From Variovorax sp. PBL-E5 (GTDB lineage Bacteria; Pseudomonadota; Gammaproteobacteria; Burkholderiales; Burkholderiaceae_C): a stretch of 64,000 nucleotides of DNA. Location of the stretch: positions 186,001 to 250,000 of the forward strand of contig NZ_LR594671.1 of assembly GCF_901827185.1 (NCBI RefSeq), written 5' to 3'. The translations under genes were made by a program, and so were the position numbers. The notes below the pieces were generated by a model. It worked only from the letters and a program-made list of their open reading frames with translations, had not been told where the DNA came from and did not search any database. Below, piece after piece: positions 19,499 to 27,346 of this stretch. Every line of letters starts with the position of its first letter. Positions within the stretch are counted from its first letter, which is position 1.

Positions 19499-21106
19499 AT
19501 GACCGAACACACCAAGACAGACGGATTGCCCGGCATGGACATGCCGGTCCTGCCCGAGGCCACGGGCAGGGCGCCCCTGCGCAACGAGCGCATGAACGCG
19601 AGCAAGGTCGAGTGCAACGCCTGCCCCGTCCTGTGCCAGATCTCCGAGGGCCGCACCGGCGCCTGCGACCGCTATGCCAACCGCGACGGCGTGCTGGTGC
19701 GGGTCGATCCGGTGCTGCTGCTGCGCCGCGAGCTGGCCAGCGAATCGCCCGCGCTGGTGCCCTTCGCGCGGCCGGCCGCCGAGCCCGCGGCCGGGGGCGC
19801 CGAGCCCGACTGGAACGGCGATCTCCTTCATGCCGACGAGGTTTTCGTGACCGGCGTGGGTTCCTCCACCACCTATCCCGACTACAAGCCCGCGCCCTTC
19901 ATCGTGGCCTCCAGGGCGCAGGGCGTCGACATGGTGACGGTGGTCACCGAAGGCATCTTCAGCTACTGCAGCTTCAAGGTAAAGATCGACACCGACCGCT
20001 TCCTCGGCGCCGAGCAGGCCAACGTGCGCTACCGCGGCGAGGTCGTGGGCCACGTCACCACCGCCGAATACGGCTCGCAGATGCTGTCGCTCGGCGGCGT
20101 GCACCATCTCACCGGCGGCAGCAAGAAGGAAGGCCGCATGACGGTCGAGCTGATGCAGCTCCTGGGCAACAAGAAGGCCGCCGAGTGCGTGATCGACGGC
20201 GGCGCGAGCATGGTGATCCAGGCCGGCCGCGCGCCGATCGTGAACGGCGTCGAGGAGCAGCGCATGCGCGTCGGCTGCGGCTCCGCGGCGATCGGCATCT
20301 TCGCGCGCCAGCTGTTCGGCCAGGCGGACGAGGTGGTGGTGGTCGACGACCACATCACCGGCGTGCTGACCGAGCACCAGGCCGGCCGCTGCCTCGACAT
20401 GGCGGCCTCGGGCATCCAGATGCGCGGGCGCAAGTCGACGCCGGGGCGCTACTTCCAGGTCGCGAACCCGGGCAACGGCTGGGGCGGCACCGACATCGAC
20501 GATCCGCTGTCGATCATCGAGGGCTGGGAAGAGGGCGTCGCGCGGCCCGGCCTGCGCCTCCTGATGACCTCGACCACCGGCGAGCATGCGCAGTGGTACG
20601 TGCTCGACGAACAGCTGCGGCCGGTCGAGCAGCCGATGCCGGCCGAGGTGCGGCGCATCGTCGAGCGCATCGGCGAGAACTGCGAGCCCTCTCTGTGCTC
20701 GGTGCTGTTCCTCGGCGGCGCCGGCGGCAGCCTGCGCGCGGGCGTCACCGAGAACCCGGTGCTTCTCACGCGGGCGATCAAGCGCGCGCTGGTCAACGTC
20801 ACCTGCGGCGGCGCGCCGGCCTATGTGTGGCCCGGCGGCGGCATCACGGTGATGGTCGACGTGCTGCGGATGCCCGACAACAGCTTCGGCACGGTGCCGA
20901 CGCCGGCCATCGTCGCGCCGATCGAGTTCAGCATGCGGCGCGACGACTACGCGGCGCTCGGCGGTCACATGGCGCACGTGTTCTCGCTCGAACAGGCGCT
21001 GGCGCGCGGGGCCTGGCAGGCCGACGGTGCGCCGCTGGCGCGCCAGTGGCTGCGCATGGATGCGGCCAATCCGTGGCCGCTGGGTCAGCCGCCGATGCTC
21101 GGTTAG
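19499..21106 (+). CDS. hnr: 6-hydroxynicotinate reductase
   Basis: A 535-residue iron-sulfur enzyme. The N-terminus has four cysteines C39, C42, C46 and C56 (CNACPVLC, then GRTGAC) arranged to bind a cluster. The rest is a distinctive single domain with GVGSSTTYPDYKPAPF, TEGIFSYCSFKVKIDTDRFLG and GGSKKEGRMTVELMQLLGN, which I recognise as the Hnr family. It reduces 6-hydroxynicotinate to 1,4,5,6-tetrahydro-6-oxonicotinate, normally with reduced ferredoxin. It begins the plus-strand nic operon, divergent from fpr, with operators between. The E. barkeri enzyme is reported to carry covalent flavin. The segment VIDGGASMV (S237) is a possible but imperfect attachment-like motif. Confidence 0.88.
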   Translation: MTEHTKTDGLPGMDMPVLPEATGRAPLRNERMNASKVECNACPVLCQISEGRTGACDRYANRDGVLVRVDPVLLLRRELASESPALVPFARPAAEPAAGGAEPDWNGDLLHADEVFVTGVGSSTTYPDYKPAPFIVASRAQGVDMVTVVTEGIFSYCSFKVKIDTDRFLGAEQANVRYRGEVVGHVTTAEYGSQMLSLGGVHHLTGGSKKEGRMTVELMQLLGNKKAAECVIDGGASMVIQAGRAPIVNGVEEQRMRVGCGSAAIGIFARQLFGQADEVVVVDDHITGVLTEHQAGRCLDMAASGIQMRGRKSTPGRYFQVANPGNGWGGTDIDDPLSIIEGWEEGVARPGLRLLMTSTTGEHAQWYVLDEQLRPVEQPMPAEVRRIVERIGENCEPSLCSVLFLGGAGGSLRAGVTENPVLLTRAIKRALVNVTCGGAPAYVWPGGGITVMVDVLRMPDNSFGTVPTPAIVAPIEFSMRRDDYAALGGHMAHVFSLEQALARGAWQADGAPLARQWLRMDAANPWPLGQPPMLG

Positions 21107-21146
21107 GGGATTCTGGTGCCTGTTGTTTCTTTTTCCTTGGGTGGGT

Positions 21147-21333
21147 GCCCGGTCAGCGCTGCGGGCTGCTCGGCCCCACTGCGCCGGCCCCTTCGGGGCT
21201 GCCCTGCGGTGCTCGCCTTTCGCGGGGTCTCGCTCAAACTCGCTTCGCTCAGACAGTCGCGAGCCCTGATCCGCGAAAGGCTGCGCTCCTCGGCGGCGCA
21301 GAGGGGCCGAGCAGCCCGCAGCGCTGACCGGGC
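21147..21333. repeat. Long imperfect palindrome with 39-bp arms
   Basis: Bases 21147-21185 and 21295-21333 are inverted copies of each other with one mismatch over 39 bp (outer sequence GCCCGGTCAGCGCTGCGGGC). The 109-bp interior carries GGGGTCTCGCTCAAACTCGC and GTCGCGAGCCCTGATCCGCG, which recur inverted at 21490-21547. There is no open frame of note. It looks like a non-autonomous palindromic element rather than a simple terminator. Confidence 0.8.
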
Positions 21334-21374
21334 TTGGGGTGGTGCGAAGGATGCGCACTTCGTTGAGGCCCGGT

Positions 21375-21410
21375 GCCCTCACCCCAGCCCTCTCCCAGAG
21401 GGAGAGGGGG
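21375..21410. repeat. Interspersed palindromic repeat, family 1 (single arm)
   Basis: GCCCTCACCCCAGCCCTCTC followed by CCAGAGGGAGAGGGGG matches the right arm of the family 1 repeat at 10369-10401. No left arm is present within 100 bp, so this is a half copy between two longer palindromes. Confidence 0.75.
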
Positions 21411-21430
21411 CAAGACCACGGCGTGTCCAC

Positions 21431-21617
21431 GGCGGCGGGCGGTGTGTCCTGGGCCGGCCGTTGAGGCACCGCCGAGCAGCGCAGCGGTACGCGGATCAGG
21501 GCTCGCGACTGTTTGAGCCGAAGGCGAGTTTGAGCGAGACCCCGCGTACCGCGAGCAGCGCAGGGAAGCCCGAAGGGCCGGTGACGTCGGCCGGCCCAGG
21601 GCACACCGCCCGCCGCC
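21431..21617. repeat. Long imperfect palindrome with 30-bp arms
   Basis: Bases 21431-21460 (GGCGGCGGGCGGTGTGTCCT, then GGGCCGGCCG) and 21588-21617 are inverted copies with one mismatch in 30 bp. The interior contains CGCGGATCAGGGCTCGCGAC and GAGTTTGAGCGAGACCCC, the inverse of sequences inside the element at 21147-21333. Together these two elements fill most of the 575-bp gap between hnr and the UPF0280 gene. Confidence 0.8.
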
Positions 21618-21681
21618 GCGCCCGCTGTGTCATCGGACTTTGCAGCGCATCCAAAGACCTCACCGGAACAGGCGCCAGATC

Positions 21682-22605
21682 ATGAGCGCCCAACGTAGCG
21701 CACTCGACGGCGGCCGCTGGCATTTCAACCACGGTCCGATCGACATCGTGGCCGAGGCGCGGGGCGATGCCGAGGCGGTCGCCGCGGCGCACGAGGCGGC
21801 GTGGCTGCGCTTTCGCGGCGTGCTCGACGAACTGGTCGCCGAGCTGCCCCTGCTGCGGCAGCCCGTCGGCGCGGGCTGCGCGCTGCAGGGCCGCATCGCG
21901 CGGCGCATGTGGAACGCCTGCGCACCTTTGCGCGCCGGCTTCATCACGCCGATGGCGGCGGTCGCGGGCGCCGTGGCGCAGGAGCTGGTCGCGTTCTACG
22001 AGCGGCCCGGCATCGAGCGTGCGTGGATCAACAACGGCGGCGACATCGCGTTGCACCTGGCGCCGGGCCAGTCGGCGCGCGTCGGCCTGTTCGCCGATCT
22101 CGCGCGCTTCGATCCGAGCGATCGCGGGCCGCTTCTCACCGACGGCCAGTTCGCCATCGACGCCGCGATACCGGCGCGCGGCGTCGCGACCAGCGGCTGG
22201 CGCGGGCGCAGCTTCTCGCTCGGCATCGCCGACAGCGTGACGGTGCTCGCGGCCAGCGCGGCCGAAGCCGATGCCGCGGCGACCGTGATCGCCAATGCCG
22301 TCGATGTCGACGACCCGGGCATCCACCGCCGGCCCGCCAGCGCCTGCAAGGACGACAGCGATCTCTGCGACATCCCGGTGACGACCGGCGTCGACGCGCT
22401 GGCGCCCGCGCAGGTGCGCCGCGCCCTGGACGCGGGCGCGGCGCGTGCCGAAGCGCTGCAGCGTCTCGGCCTTGTGCATGCGGCCGTACTCGTTTGCCAG
22501 GGGCAATGGCATGTGCTCCAGCCCTTAAGCTCGCAGACCATGGGCCCGCCGCCGCAGCTCACGGACGGCACGCCGTCCGCCGCAGCGGGTTCAGTATTTG
22601 CTTAA
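21682..22605 (+). CDS. UPF0280 family protein, ApbE-like; candidate flavin transferase for Hnr
   Basis: A 307-residue soluble protein. The UPF0280 pattern is clear: an N-terminal FNHGPIDIVAEARGD, then APLRAGFITPMAAVAGAVAQE, WINNGGDIALHL and DSVTVLAASAAEADAAATVIANAV. NGGDI and the A-x-A-A-T-x-I-A-N-A stretch resemble the VNaGGDI and ADALAT motifs of ApbE FMN transferases, to which UPF0280 is distantly related. It sits directly after hnr in the same orientation. An enzyme that attaches flavin to Hnr is therefore a reasonable but untested role. The gap ahead is full of repeats, so it may have its own promoter. Confidence 0.83.
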   Translation: MSAQRSALDGGRWHFNHGPIDIVAEARGDAEAVAAAHEAAWLRFRGVLDELVAELPLLRQPVGAGCALQGRIARRMWNACAPLRAGFITPMAAVAGAVAQELVAFYERPGIERAWINNGGDIALHLAPGQSARVGLFADLARFDPSDRGPLLTDGQFAIDAAIPARGVATSGWRGRSFSLGIADSVTVLAASAAEADAAATVIANAVDVDDPGIHRRPASACKDDSDLCDIPVTTGVDALAPAQVRRALDAGAARAEALQRLGLVHAAVLVCQGQWHVLQPLSSQTMGPPPQLTDGTPSAAAGSVFA

Positions 22606-22626
22606 ACAAAAAAGCAGGACGCTTTC

Positions 22627-23268
22627 ATGATCGATATCCGCCGTGTCTTCACCCAGGTCGAGCACATCCACCACGAGTTCGGACCGCGTGCGGCCACGCC
22701 GCTGGTGCGCGGCGCCATCGCCGCAGTGCTGACCAATCCCTTCGCGGGCCGCTACGAGCCCGACATCCTGCCGATGATGAAGCTGCTCGATCCGGTCGGT
22801 GTCGACATGGCGCATCGGCTGCGCGCCGCCATGGACGTGCCGGTCGAGCGCATCGCCACCTACGGCAAGGGCGCGATCGTCGGCGCCGCCGGCGAGCTCG
22901 AACACGGCGCGCTGTGGCACGTGCCCGGCGGCTATGCGATGCGCGAACTGCTCGGCTGGAAGGGCGACCGCGATGCCTATCGCCAGGGCAAGGCGGAAGA
23001 CAAGACGGGGCAGCCCGGCAACGGCCTGTCGATCGTGCCCTCGACCAAGAAGGTGGGCGCGCCGGGCACCACGCTCGACGTGCCGCTCACCAACATCAAC
23101 GCCAGCTACGTGCGCGGCCAGTTCGACGCCTTCGAGGTGCGCGTGCCGGGCGCGCCTGCGTCCGACGAGATCGTCTACATCCTCGCGATGAGCACCGGCT
23201 ACCGCGTGCATGATCGCGTCGGAGGCCTGCGGGCCGAAGACATCAGCAAATGGGACGGCCTGCGCTGA
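22627..23268 (+). CDS. DUF1185 (amino acid synthesis family) protein, copy 1
   Basis: A 213-residue protein of the DUF1185 family: TPLVRGAIAAVLTNPFAGRYEPDILPMM, ATYGKGAIVGAAGELEHGALWH and VPSTKKVGAPGTTLDVPLTNINASYVRGQFDAFEVRV when read in blocks. The family label 'amino acid synthesis' rests on old context; its biochemical role is unknown. It is the first of two tandem paralogues 41 nt apart, between UPF0280 and the transporter genes. Compared with copy 2 it has an insert of about 18 residues around GWKGDRDAYRQGKAEDKTG. Confidence 0.83.
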   Translation: MIDIRRVFTQVEHIHHEFGPRAATPLVRGAIAAVLTNPFAGRYEPDILPMMKLLDPVGVDMAHRLRAAMDVPVERIATYGKGAIVGAAGELEHGALWHVPGGYAMRELLGWKGDRDAYRQGKAEDKTGQPGNGLSIVPSTKKVGAPGTTLDVPLTNINASYVRGQFDAFEVRVPGAPASDEIVYILAMSTGYRVHDRVGGLRAEDISKWDGLR

Positions 23269-23309
23269 GCGGCCGGATTCACCCTTCAATCCGAGACAAG
23301 GAAGAAACC

Positions 23310-23894
23310 ATGAGTGCCAATATCCGCAAGCTCGTCGTGCAGGTCGATGAGACCCGCAAGGAGATGGGCCAGACCATCGATCCGCCCACCCGCCGCGCGG
23401 TCGCCATCGCGGTGATCGAGAACCCCTACGCCGGCCGCTACAGCGAGTCGCTCGACGAGCTGATCGCGATCGGCGAAGAGCTCGGCGCGCTGCTCGGCCA
23501 GAAGGCGGTGCAGGCGCTCGGCATCGAGCCCGGCCAGGCGCAGAGCTACGGCAAGGCGGCGATCGTGGGCGAAGGCGGCGAGCTCGAACATGCGGCCGCG
23601 ATCCTGCATCCCAAGCTCGGCGCGCCGCTGCGGCTGGCGGTCGAGAAGGGCGCGGCGCTGATACCGTCGAGCAAGAAGCGCGGCACACTCGGCACCGCGA
23701 TCGACGTGCCGCTCGGCCACAAGGACGCGGCCTTCGTGCGCAGCCATTTCGACGCCGTCGAGGCGCGCGTGTCGGATGCGCCGCGCGCCGGCGAGATCGT
23801 GGTCGCGGTCGCGGTCACCGACAGCGGCCGGCCCCTGCCGCGCATCGGCGGACTGAAGACCTCGGAAATCAAGGGCGAAGACGGCCTCAGGTGA
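23310..23894 (+). CDS. DUF1185 (amino acid synthesis family) protein, copy 2
   Basis: A 194-residue paralogue of the preceding gene. Matching blocks are TRRAVAIAVIENPYAGRYSESLDEL, SYGKAAIVGEGGELEHAAAILH and IPSSKKRGTLGTAIDVPLGHKDAAFVRSHFD. Both copies end in GGL(R/K)xxxIxxxDGLR-like tails. Two paralogues side by side suggest a heteromer. The ATG at 23310 follows AAGGAAGAAA. Its place in the nicotinate operon hints at a role in the pathway, such as handling of a cyclic or formyl intermediate, but that is only context. Confidence 0.83.
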   Translation: MSANIRKLVVQVDETRKEMGQTIDPPTRRAVAIAVIENPYAGRYSESLDELIAIGEELGALLGQKAVQALGIEPGQAQSYGKAAIVGEGGELEHAAAILHPKLGAPLRLAVEKGAALIPSSKKRGTLGTAIDVPLGHKDAAFVRSHFDAVEARVSDAPRAGEIVVAVAVTDSGRPLPRIGGLKTSEIKGEDGLR

Positions 23895-23949
23895 CACCCC
23901 ATCCGTCTTGCCAAGTTTTGTTCATCGACTTTCACACCGAGGAGTTTCC

Positions 23950-25155
23950 ATGACCCCCATGCGTTTTGCGTTCAGCGCGGTTTCGCTCGCCGCACTCACC
24001 CTCGCGCTCGTGCCCGCCGCGCAGGCGCAGGGCGTGATCAAGATCGGCGAGATCAACAGCTACAAGGCGCAGCCTGCGTTCCTCGAGCCCTACAAGAAGG
24101 GCATGGAGCTGGCCGTCGAGGAGATCAATGCCAAGGGCGGCGTCAACGGCAAGAAGATCGAACTCATCACGCGCGACGACAACGCCAACCCGGGCGACGC
24201 GGTGCGCGTGGCCGAGGAACTGGTCTCGCGCGACAAGATCGACGTGCTCACCGGCACCTTCCTGTCCAACACCGGCCTCGCCGTGGCCGACTTCGCCAAG
24301 CAGAAGAAGTTCTTCTTCCTGGCCGGCGAGCCGCTCACCGACAAGATGACCTGGCAGGGCGGCAACCGCTACACCTTCCGCCTGCGCCCAGGCACCTACA
24401 TGCAGGCCGCGATGCTGGTGCCGGAAGCGGTCAAGCTCAAGAAGAAGCGCTGGGCCATCGTCTACCCGAACTACGAATACGGCCAGTCGGCCGTGGCCGC
24501 GTTCAAGCAATTGCTCAAGGCCGCACAGCCCGACGTGGAGTTCGTCGCCGAGCAGGCGCCGCCGCTGGGCAAGGTGGATGCCGGCAGCGTGGTGCAGGCG
24601 CTGGCCGATGCCAAGCCCGATGCGATCTTCAACGTGCTCTTCGGCGCTGACCTGTCGAAGTTCGTGCGCGAAGGCAATACGCGCGGCCTGTTCAAGGACC
24701 GCGAGGTGGTGAGCGTGCTGACCGGCGAGCCCGAGTACCTCGATCCGCTGAAGGACGAGACGCCCAACGGCTGGATCGTCACCGGCTACCCCTGGTACGG
24801 CATCCAGACGCCCGAGCACAAGGCCTTCTTCCTCGCCTATCACAACAAGTACCAGGACTATCCGCGCCTCGGCTCGGTGGTCGGCTACACCATGATCAAG
24901 TCGGCCGCGGCCGGCATCGCCAAGGCGAAGAGCACCGATTCCGAGAAGCTCGTCGCGGCCTTCAGCGGCCTGCAGGTGGACACACCCTTCGGCAAGATCA
25001 GCTACCGCGCCGAGGACCACCAGTCGACCATGGGCGCCTTCGTCGGCAGGACGAGGAACGAGAACGGCAAGGGTGTGATGGTCGACTACCAGTACTTCGA
25101 CGGCGCCAAGTTCCAGCCGTCCGCCGCCGACATCAAGAAAGCCCGCGCAGATTGA
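23950..25155 (+). CDS. Branched-chain-type ABC transporter substrate-binding protein
   Basis: A 401-residue periplasmic receptor. The signal peptide MTPMRFAFSAVSLAALTLALVPAAQAQ precedes a type I binding fold (IKIGEINSYKAQPAFLEPYKKGMELAVEEINAKGG). The start at 23950 follows GAGGAG. It leads the transporter genes livHM, livG and livF inside the nicotinate locus, next to nicotinamidase. Its ligand is therefore probably nicotinate, nicotinamide or a related pyridine rather than leucine. Substrate specificity cannot be read directly. Confidence 0.88.
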   Translation: MTPMRFAFSAVSLAALTLALVPAAQAQGVIKIGEINSYKAQPAFLEPYKKGMELAVEEINAKGGVNGKKIELITRDDNANPGDAVRVAEELVSRDKIDVLTGTFLSNTGLAVADFAKQKKFFFLAGEPLTDKMTWQGGNRYTFRLRPGTYMQAAMLVPEAVKLKKKRWAIVYPNYEYGQSAVAAFKQLLKAAQPDVEFVAEQAPPLGKVDAGSVVQALADAKPDAIFNVLFGADLSKFVREGNTRGLFKDREVVSVLTGEPEYLDPLKDETPNGWIVTGYPWYGIQTPEHKAFFLAYHNKYQDYPRLGSVVGYTMIKSAAAGIAKAKSTDSEKLVAAFSGLQVDTPFGKISYRAEDHQSTMGAFVGRTRNENGKGVMVDYQYFDGAKFQPSAADIKKARAD

Positions 25156-25163
25156 TATGTTGC

Positions 25164-25262
25164 TCGCCCCCAGGCTGCGCGCACTTCGTGTCGCTTCGCC
25201 AACCCCCTGCCGGGGGGCGGGCCAGCCGCTTCGGGCGGCCGTGCGCGGCGGCCCCTTGAATC
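25164..25262. repeat. Interspersed repeat, family 2
   Basis: CGCCCCCAGGCTGCGCGCAC leads into TTCGTGTCGCTTCGCCAACCC, a CCCTGCCGGGGGG hairpin, and ends CGGCGGCCCCTTGAA. The opening 20 nt CCCAGGCTGCGCGCACTTCG recur exactly at 28106. It sits in the binding protein/permease gap. Confidence 0.8.
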
Positions 25263-25287
25263 TGGCTTGAGCGTCTAGGAACATCGA

Positions 25288-27204
25288 ATGAGCTTCTCCG
25301 GTTTCATCGTCCAGTTGCTCAATGGCCTGGCCGGCGCGTCCTCGCTGTTCCTGGTCGCGGCGGGGCTGTCGCTGATCTTCGGCGTCACGCGCATCGTCAA
25401 CTTCGCGCATGGCTCGTTCTTCATGGTGGGCATCTACATCGCCTACACGCTGGTCGATCGGCTGGGCACGGGCTATGGCTTCTGGCCCGCGCTCGTGCTG
25501 GCCGCGCTCGCGGTCGGCGTGATCGGCGCGCTGATCGAGATGGCGCTGTTGCGGCGCATCTACAAGTCGCCCGAACTGTTCCAGCTGCTCGCGACCTTCG
25601 CGCTGGTGCTGGTGATCAAGGACGCGGTGCTGTGGCTGTGGGGGCCGGACGAGCTGCTCGGGCCGCGCGCACCGGGCCTCGCGGGCTCGGTCATGATCCT
25701 CGGGCGCCAGTTTCCTTCCTACGACCTGTTCCTGATCGTCGTCGGCCCGCTGGTGCTCGGCGCGGTCTGGCTGCTGCTCACGCGCACGCGCTTCGGCACG
25801 CTGGTGCGCGCCGCCACGCAGGACCGCGAGATGGTCAGCGCGCTCGGCGTCAACCAGGCCTGGCTGTTCACCGCGGTGTTCGCGCTCGGCGCACTGCTCG
25901 CGGGCCTCGGCGGCGCGCTGCAACTGCCGCGCGAACCGGCGACGCTCGAGATGGACCTCAACACCATCGGCGCGGCCTTCGTGGTGGTGGTGGTCGGCGG
26001 CATGGGCTCGATCCCCGGCGCCTACGCGGCGGCGCTCCTGATCGCCGAGATCAAGGCGGTCTGCATCTGGCTCGGCGTGGTCGACATCCTCGGCATCAGC
26101 ATCTCCTTCTCCAAGCTCACGCTGGTGGTCGATTTCCTCGTGATGGCGGTGGTGCTGGTGTGGCGGCCGTGGGGCCTGATGGGCAAGCCGCAGGCGCCGA
26201 GCCGCTACGTGGGCATGCAGGAAGAGCCGCTGCGCCGGCCGGGCAAGGTCTACCTGATCGCGGCCGCGGTGCTGGGCCTGGTGCTCGCGGCCGTGCCCTT
26301 CATCGCGGCCGACTCGCCCTACACCACGGTGCTGATGATCGATCTGCTGATTGCCGCGCTGTTCGCGACCAGCCTGCACTTCATCATGGGGCCGGCCGGC
26401 ATGCATTCGTTCGGCCACGCGGCGTATTTCGGCCTCGGCGCGTACGGTGCGGCGCTGCTGGTGCGCCAGCTCGGCCTGCCGATGGAGCTCGCGCTGATCG
26501 TCGCGCCGCTGGTGGCTGCGGTCGGCGCCTTCGTCTATGGCTGGTTCGCGGTGCGCCTGTCGGGCGTGTACCTCGCGATGCTGACGCTGGCCTTCGCGCA
26601 GATCACCTGGGCCATCACCTACCAGTGGGACGACTTCACGGGCGGCAGCAACGGGCTCACCGGCGTCTGGCCTTCGGCCTGGCTGTCGGACAAGAACGCC
26701 TACTACTGGCTGACGCTGGCGCTGGTGGCGCTCGGCGTGTTGTGGCTGCGTCGCGTGCTGTTCTCGCCCTTCGGCTATGCGCTGCGCGCGGGCCGCGACT
26801 CGGCGCTGCGCGCCGATGCGATCGGCATCGACGTCAAGCGCATGCAGTGGGCGGCCTTCGTGATCGCAGGCGCCGCGGCCGGGCTCGCGGGTTCGCTCTA
26901 TGCGTTCTCGAAGGGCAGCATCTCGCCGGAATCGCTCGCCATCGGCAAGTCGGTCGATGGGCTGGTGATGGTGTTGCTGGGCGGCATCCAGACACTCGCC
27001 GGGCCGGTGGTCGGGGCGGTCACCTTCACCTGGCTGCATGACGCGGTGGCGCGAAATACGGACTATTGGCGGGCGATGCTCGGTGGGATCATTCTGTTGC
27101 TCGTGCTGTTGTTTCCGCAGGGGATTGCGGGGTTTGCGAAGCAATTGTTCGAGCGGCGGCGGCATGGGCGCGAGGCCGCCGCTCTTGACGAGGTGAAGGC
27201 GTGA
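25288..27204 (+). CDS. Fused branched-chain-type ABC permease (LivH-LivM)
   Basis: A 638-residue inner-membrane protein joining the two usual permeases. Residues about 1-300 are LivH-like (GLSLIFGVTRIVNFAHGSFFMVG, later GALLAGLGGALQLPREPATLEMDLN and VVVVGGMGSIPGAYAAALL). Residues about 320-638 are LivM-like (LHFIMGPAGMHSFGHAAYFGLGAYGAALL, AGLAGSLYAFSKGSISPESLAIGKSVDGLVMVLLGG, described in blocks). The join is a short cytoplasmic stretch near GKPQAPSRYVGMQEEP. A single polypeptide thus replaces the heterodimer. It is followed by a family 1 repeat and livG. Confidence 0.92.
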   Translation: MSFSGFIVQLLNGLAGASSLFLVAAGLSLIFGVTRIVNFAHGSFFMVGIYIAYTLVDRLGTGYGFWPALVLAALAVGVIGALIEMALLRRIYKSPELFQLLATFALVLVIKDAVLWLWGPDELLGPRAPGLAGSVMILGRQFPSYDLFLIVVGPLVLGAVWLLLTRTRFGTLVRAATQDREMVSALGVNQAWLFTAVFALGALLAGLGGALQLPREPATLEMDLNTIGAAFVVVVVGGMGSIPGAYAAALLIAEIKAVCIWLGVVDILGISISFSKLTLVVDFLVMAVVLVWRPWGLMGKPQAPSRYVGMQEEPLRRPGKVYLIAAAVLGLVLAAVPFIAADSPYTTVLMIDLLIAALFATSLHFIMGPAGMHSFGHAAYFGLGAYGAALLVRQLGLPMELALIVAPLVAAVGAFVYGWFAVRLSGVYLAMLTLAFAQITWAITYQWDDFTGGSNGLTGVWPSAWLSDKNAYYWLTLALVALGVLWLRRVLFSPFGYALRAGRDSALRADAIGIDVKRMQWAAFVIAGAAAGLAGSLYAFSKGSISPESLAIGKSVDGLVMVLLGGIQTLAGPVVGAVTFTWLHDAVARNTDYWRAMLGGIILLLVLLFPQGIAGFAKQLFERRRHGREAAALDEVKA

Positions 27205-27216
27205 GCGGCGTCTTGC

Positions 27217-27322
27217 TCCCTCTCCCTCTGGGAGAGGGCTGGGGTGAGGGCTCCGGCCTTCACAACACACACAACCTGTTCAAAGGCCCAGCGCCCTCAC
27301 CCCAACCCTCTCCCAGAGGGAG
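27217..27322. repeat. Interspersed palindromic repeat, family 1
   Basis: Left arm CCCTCTCCCTCTGGGAGAGG + GCTGGGGTGAGGGC and right arm GCCCTCACCCCA + ACCCTCTCCCAGAGGGAG face each other over about 38 bp. It fills the 142-bp gap between the permease and livG, so a strong hairpin lies inside the operon transcript. Confidence 0.85.
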
Positions 27323-27346
27323 CAAGAAGGGAGGGAGTAAGACCTC

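Noticed and set aside
23932..27270. A 1112-codon minus-strand open frame across the binding protein and permease
   Set aside because: Antisense shadow of the transporter genes, composed of His/Arg/Gln/Glu runs without any recognisable fold.
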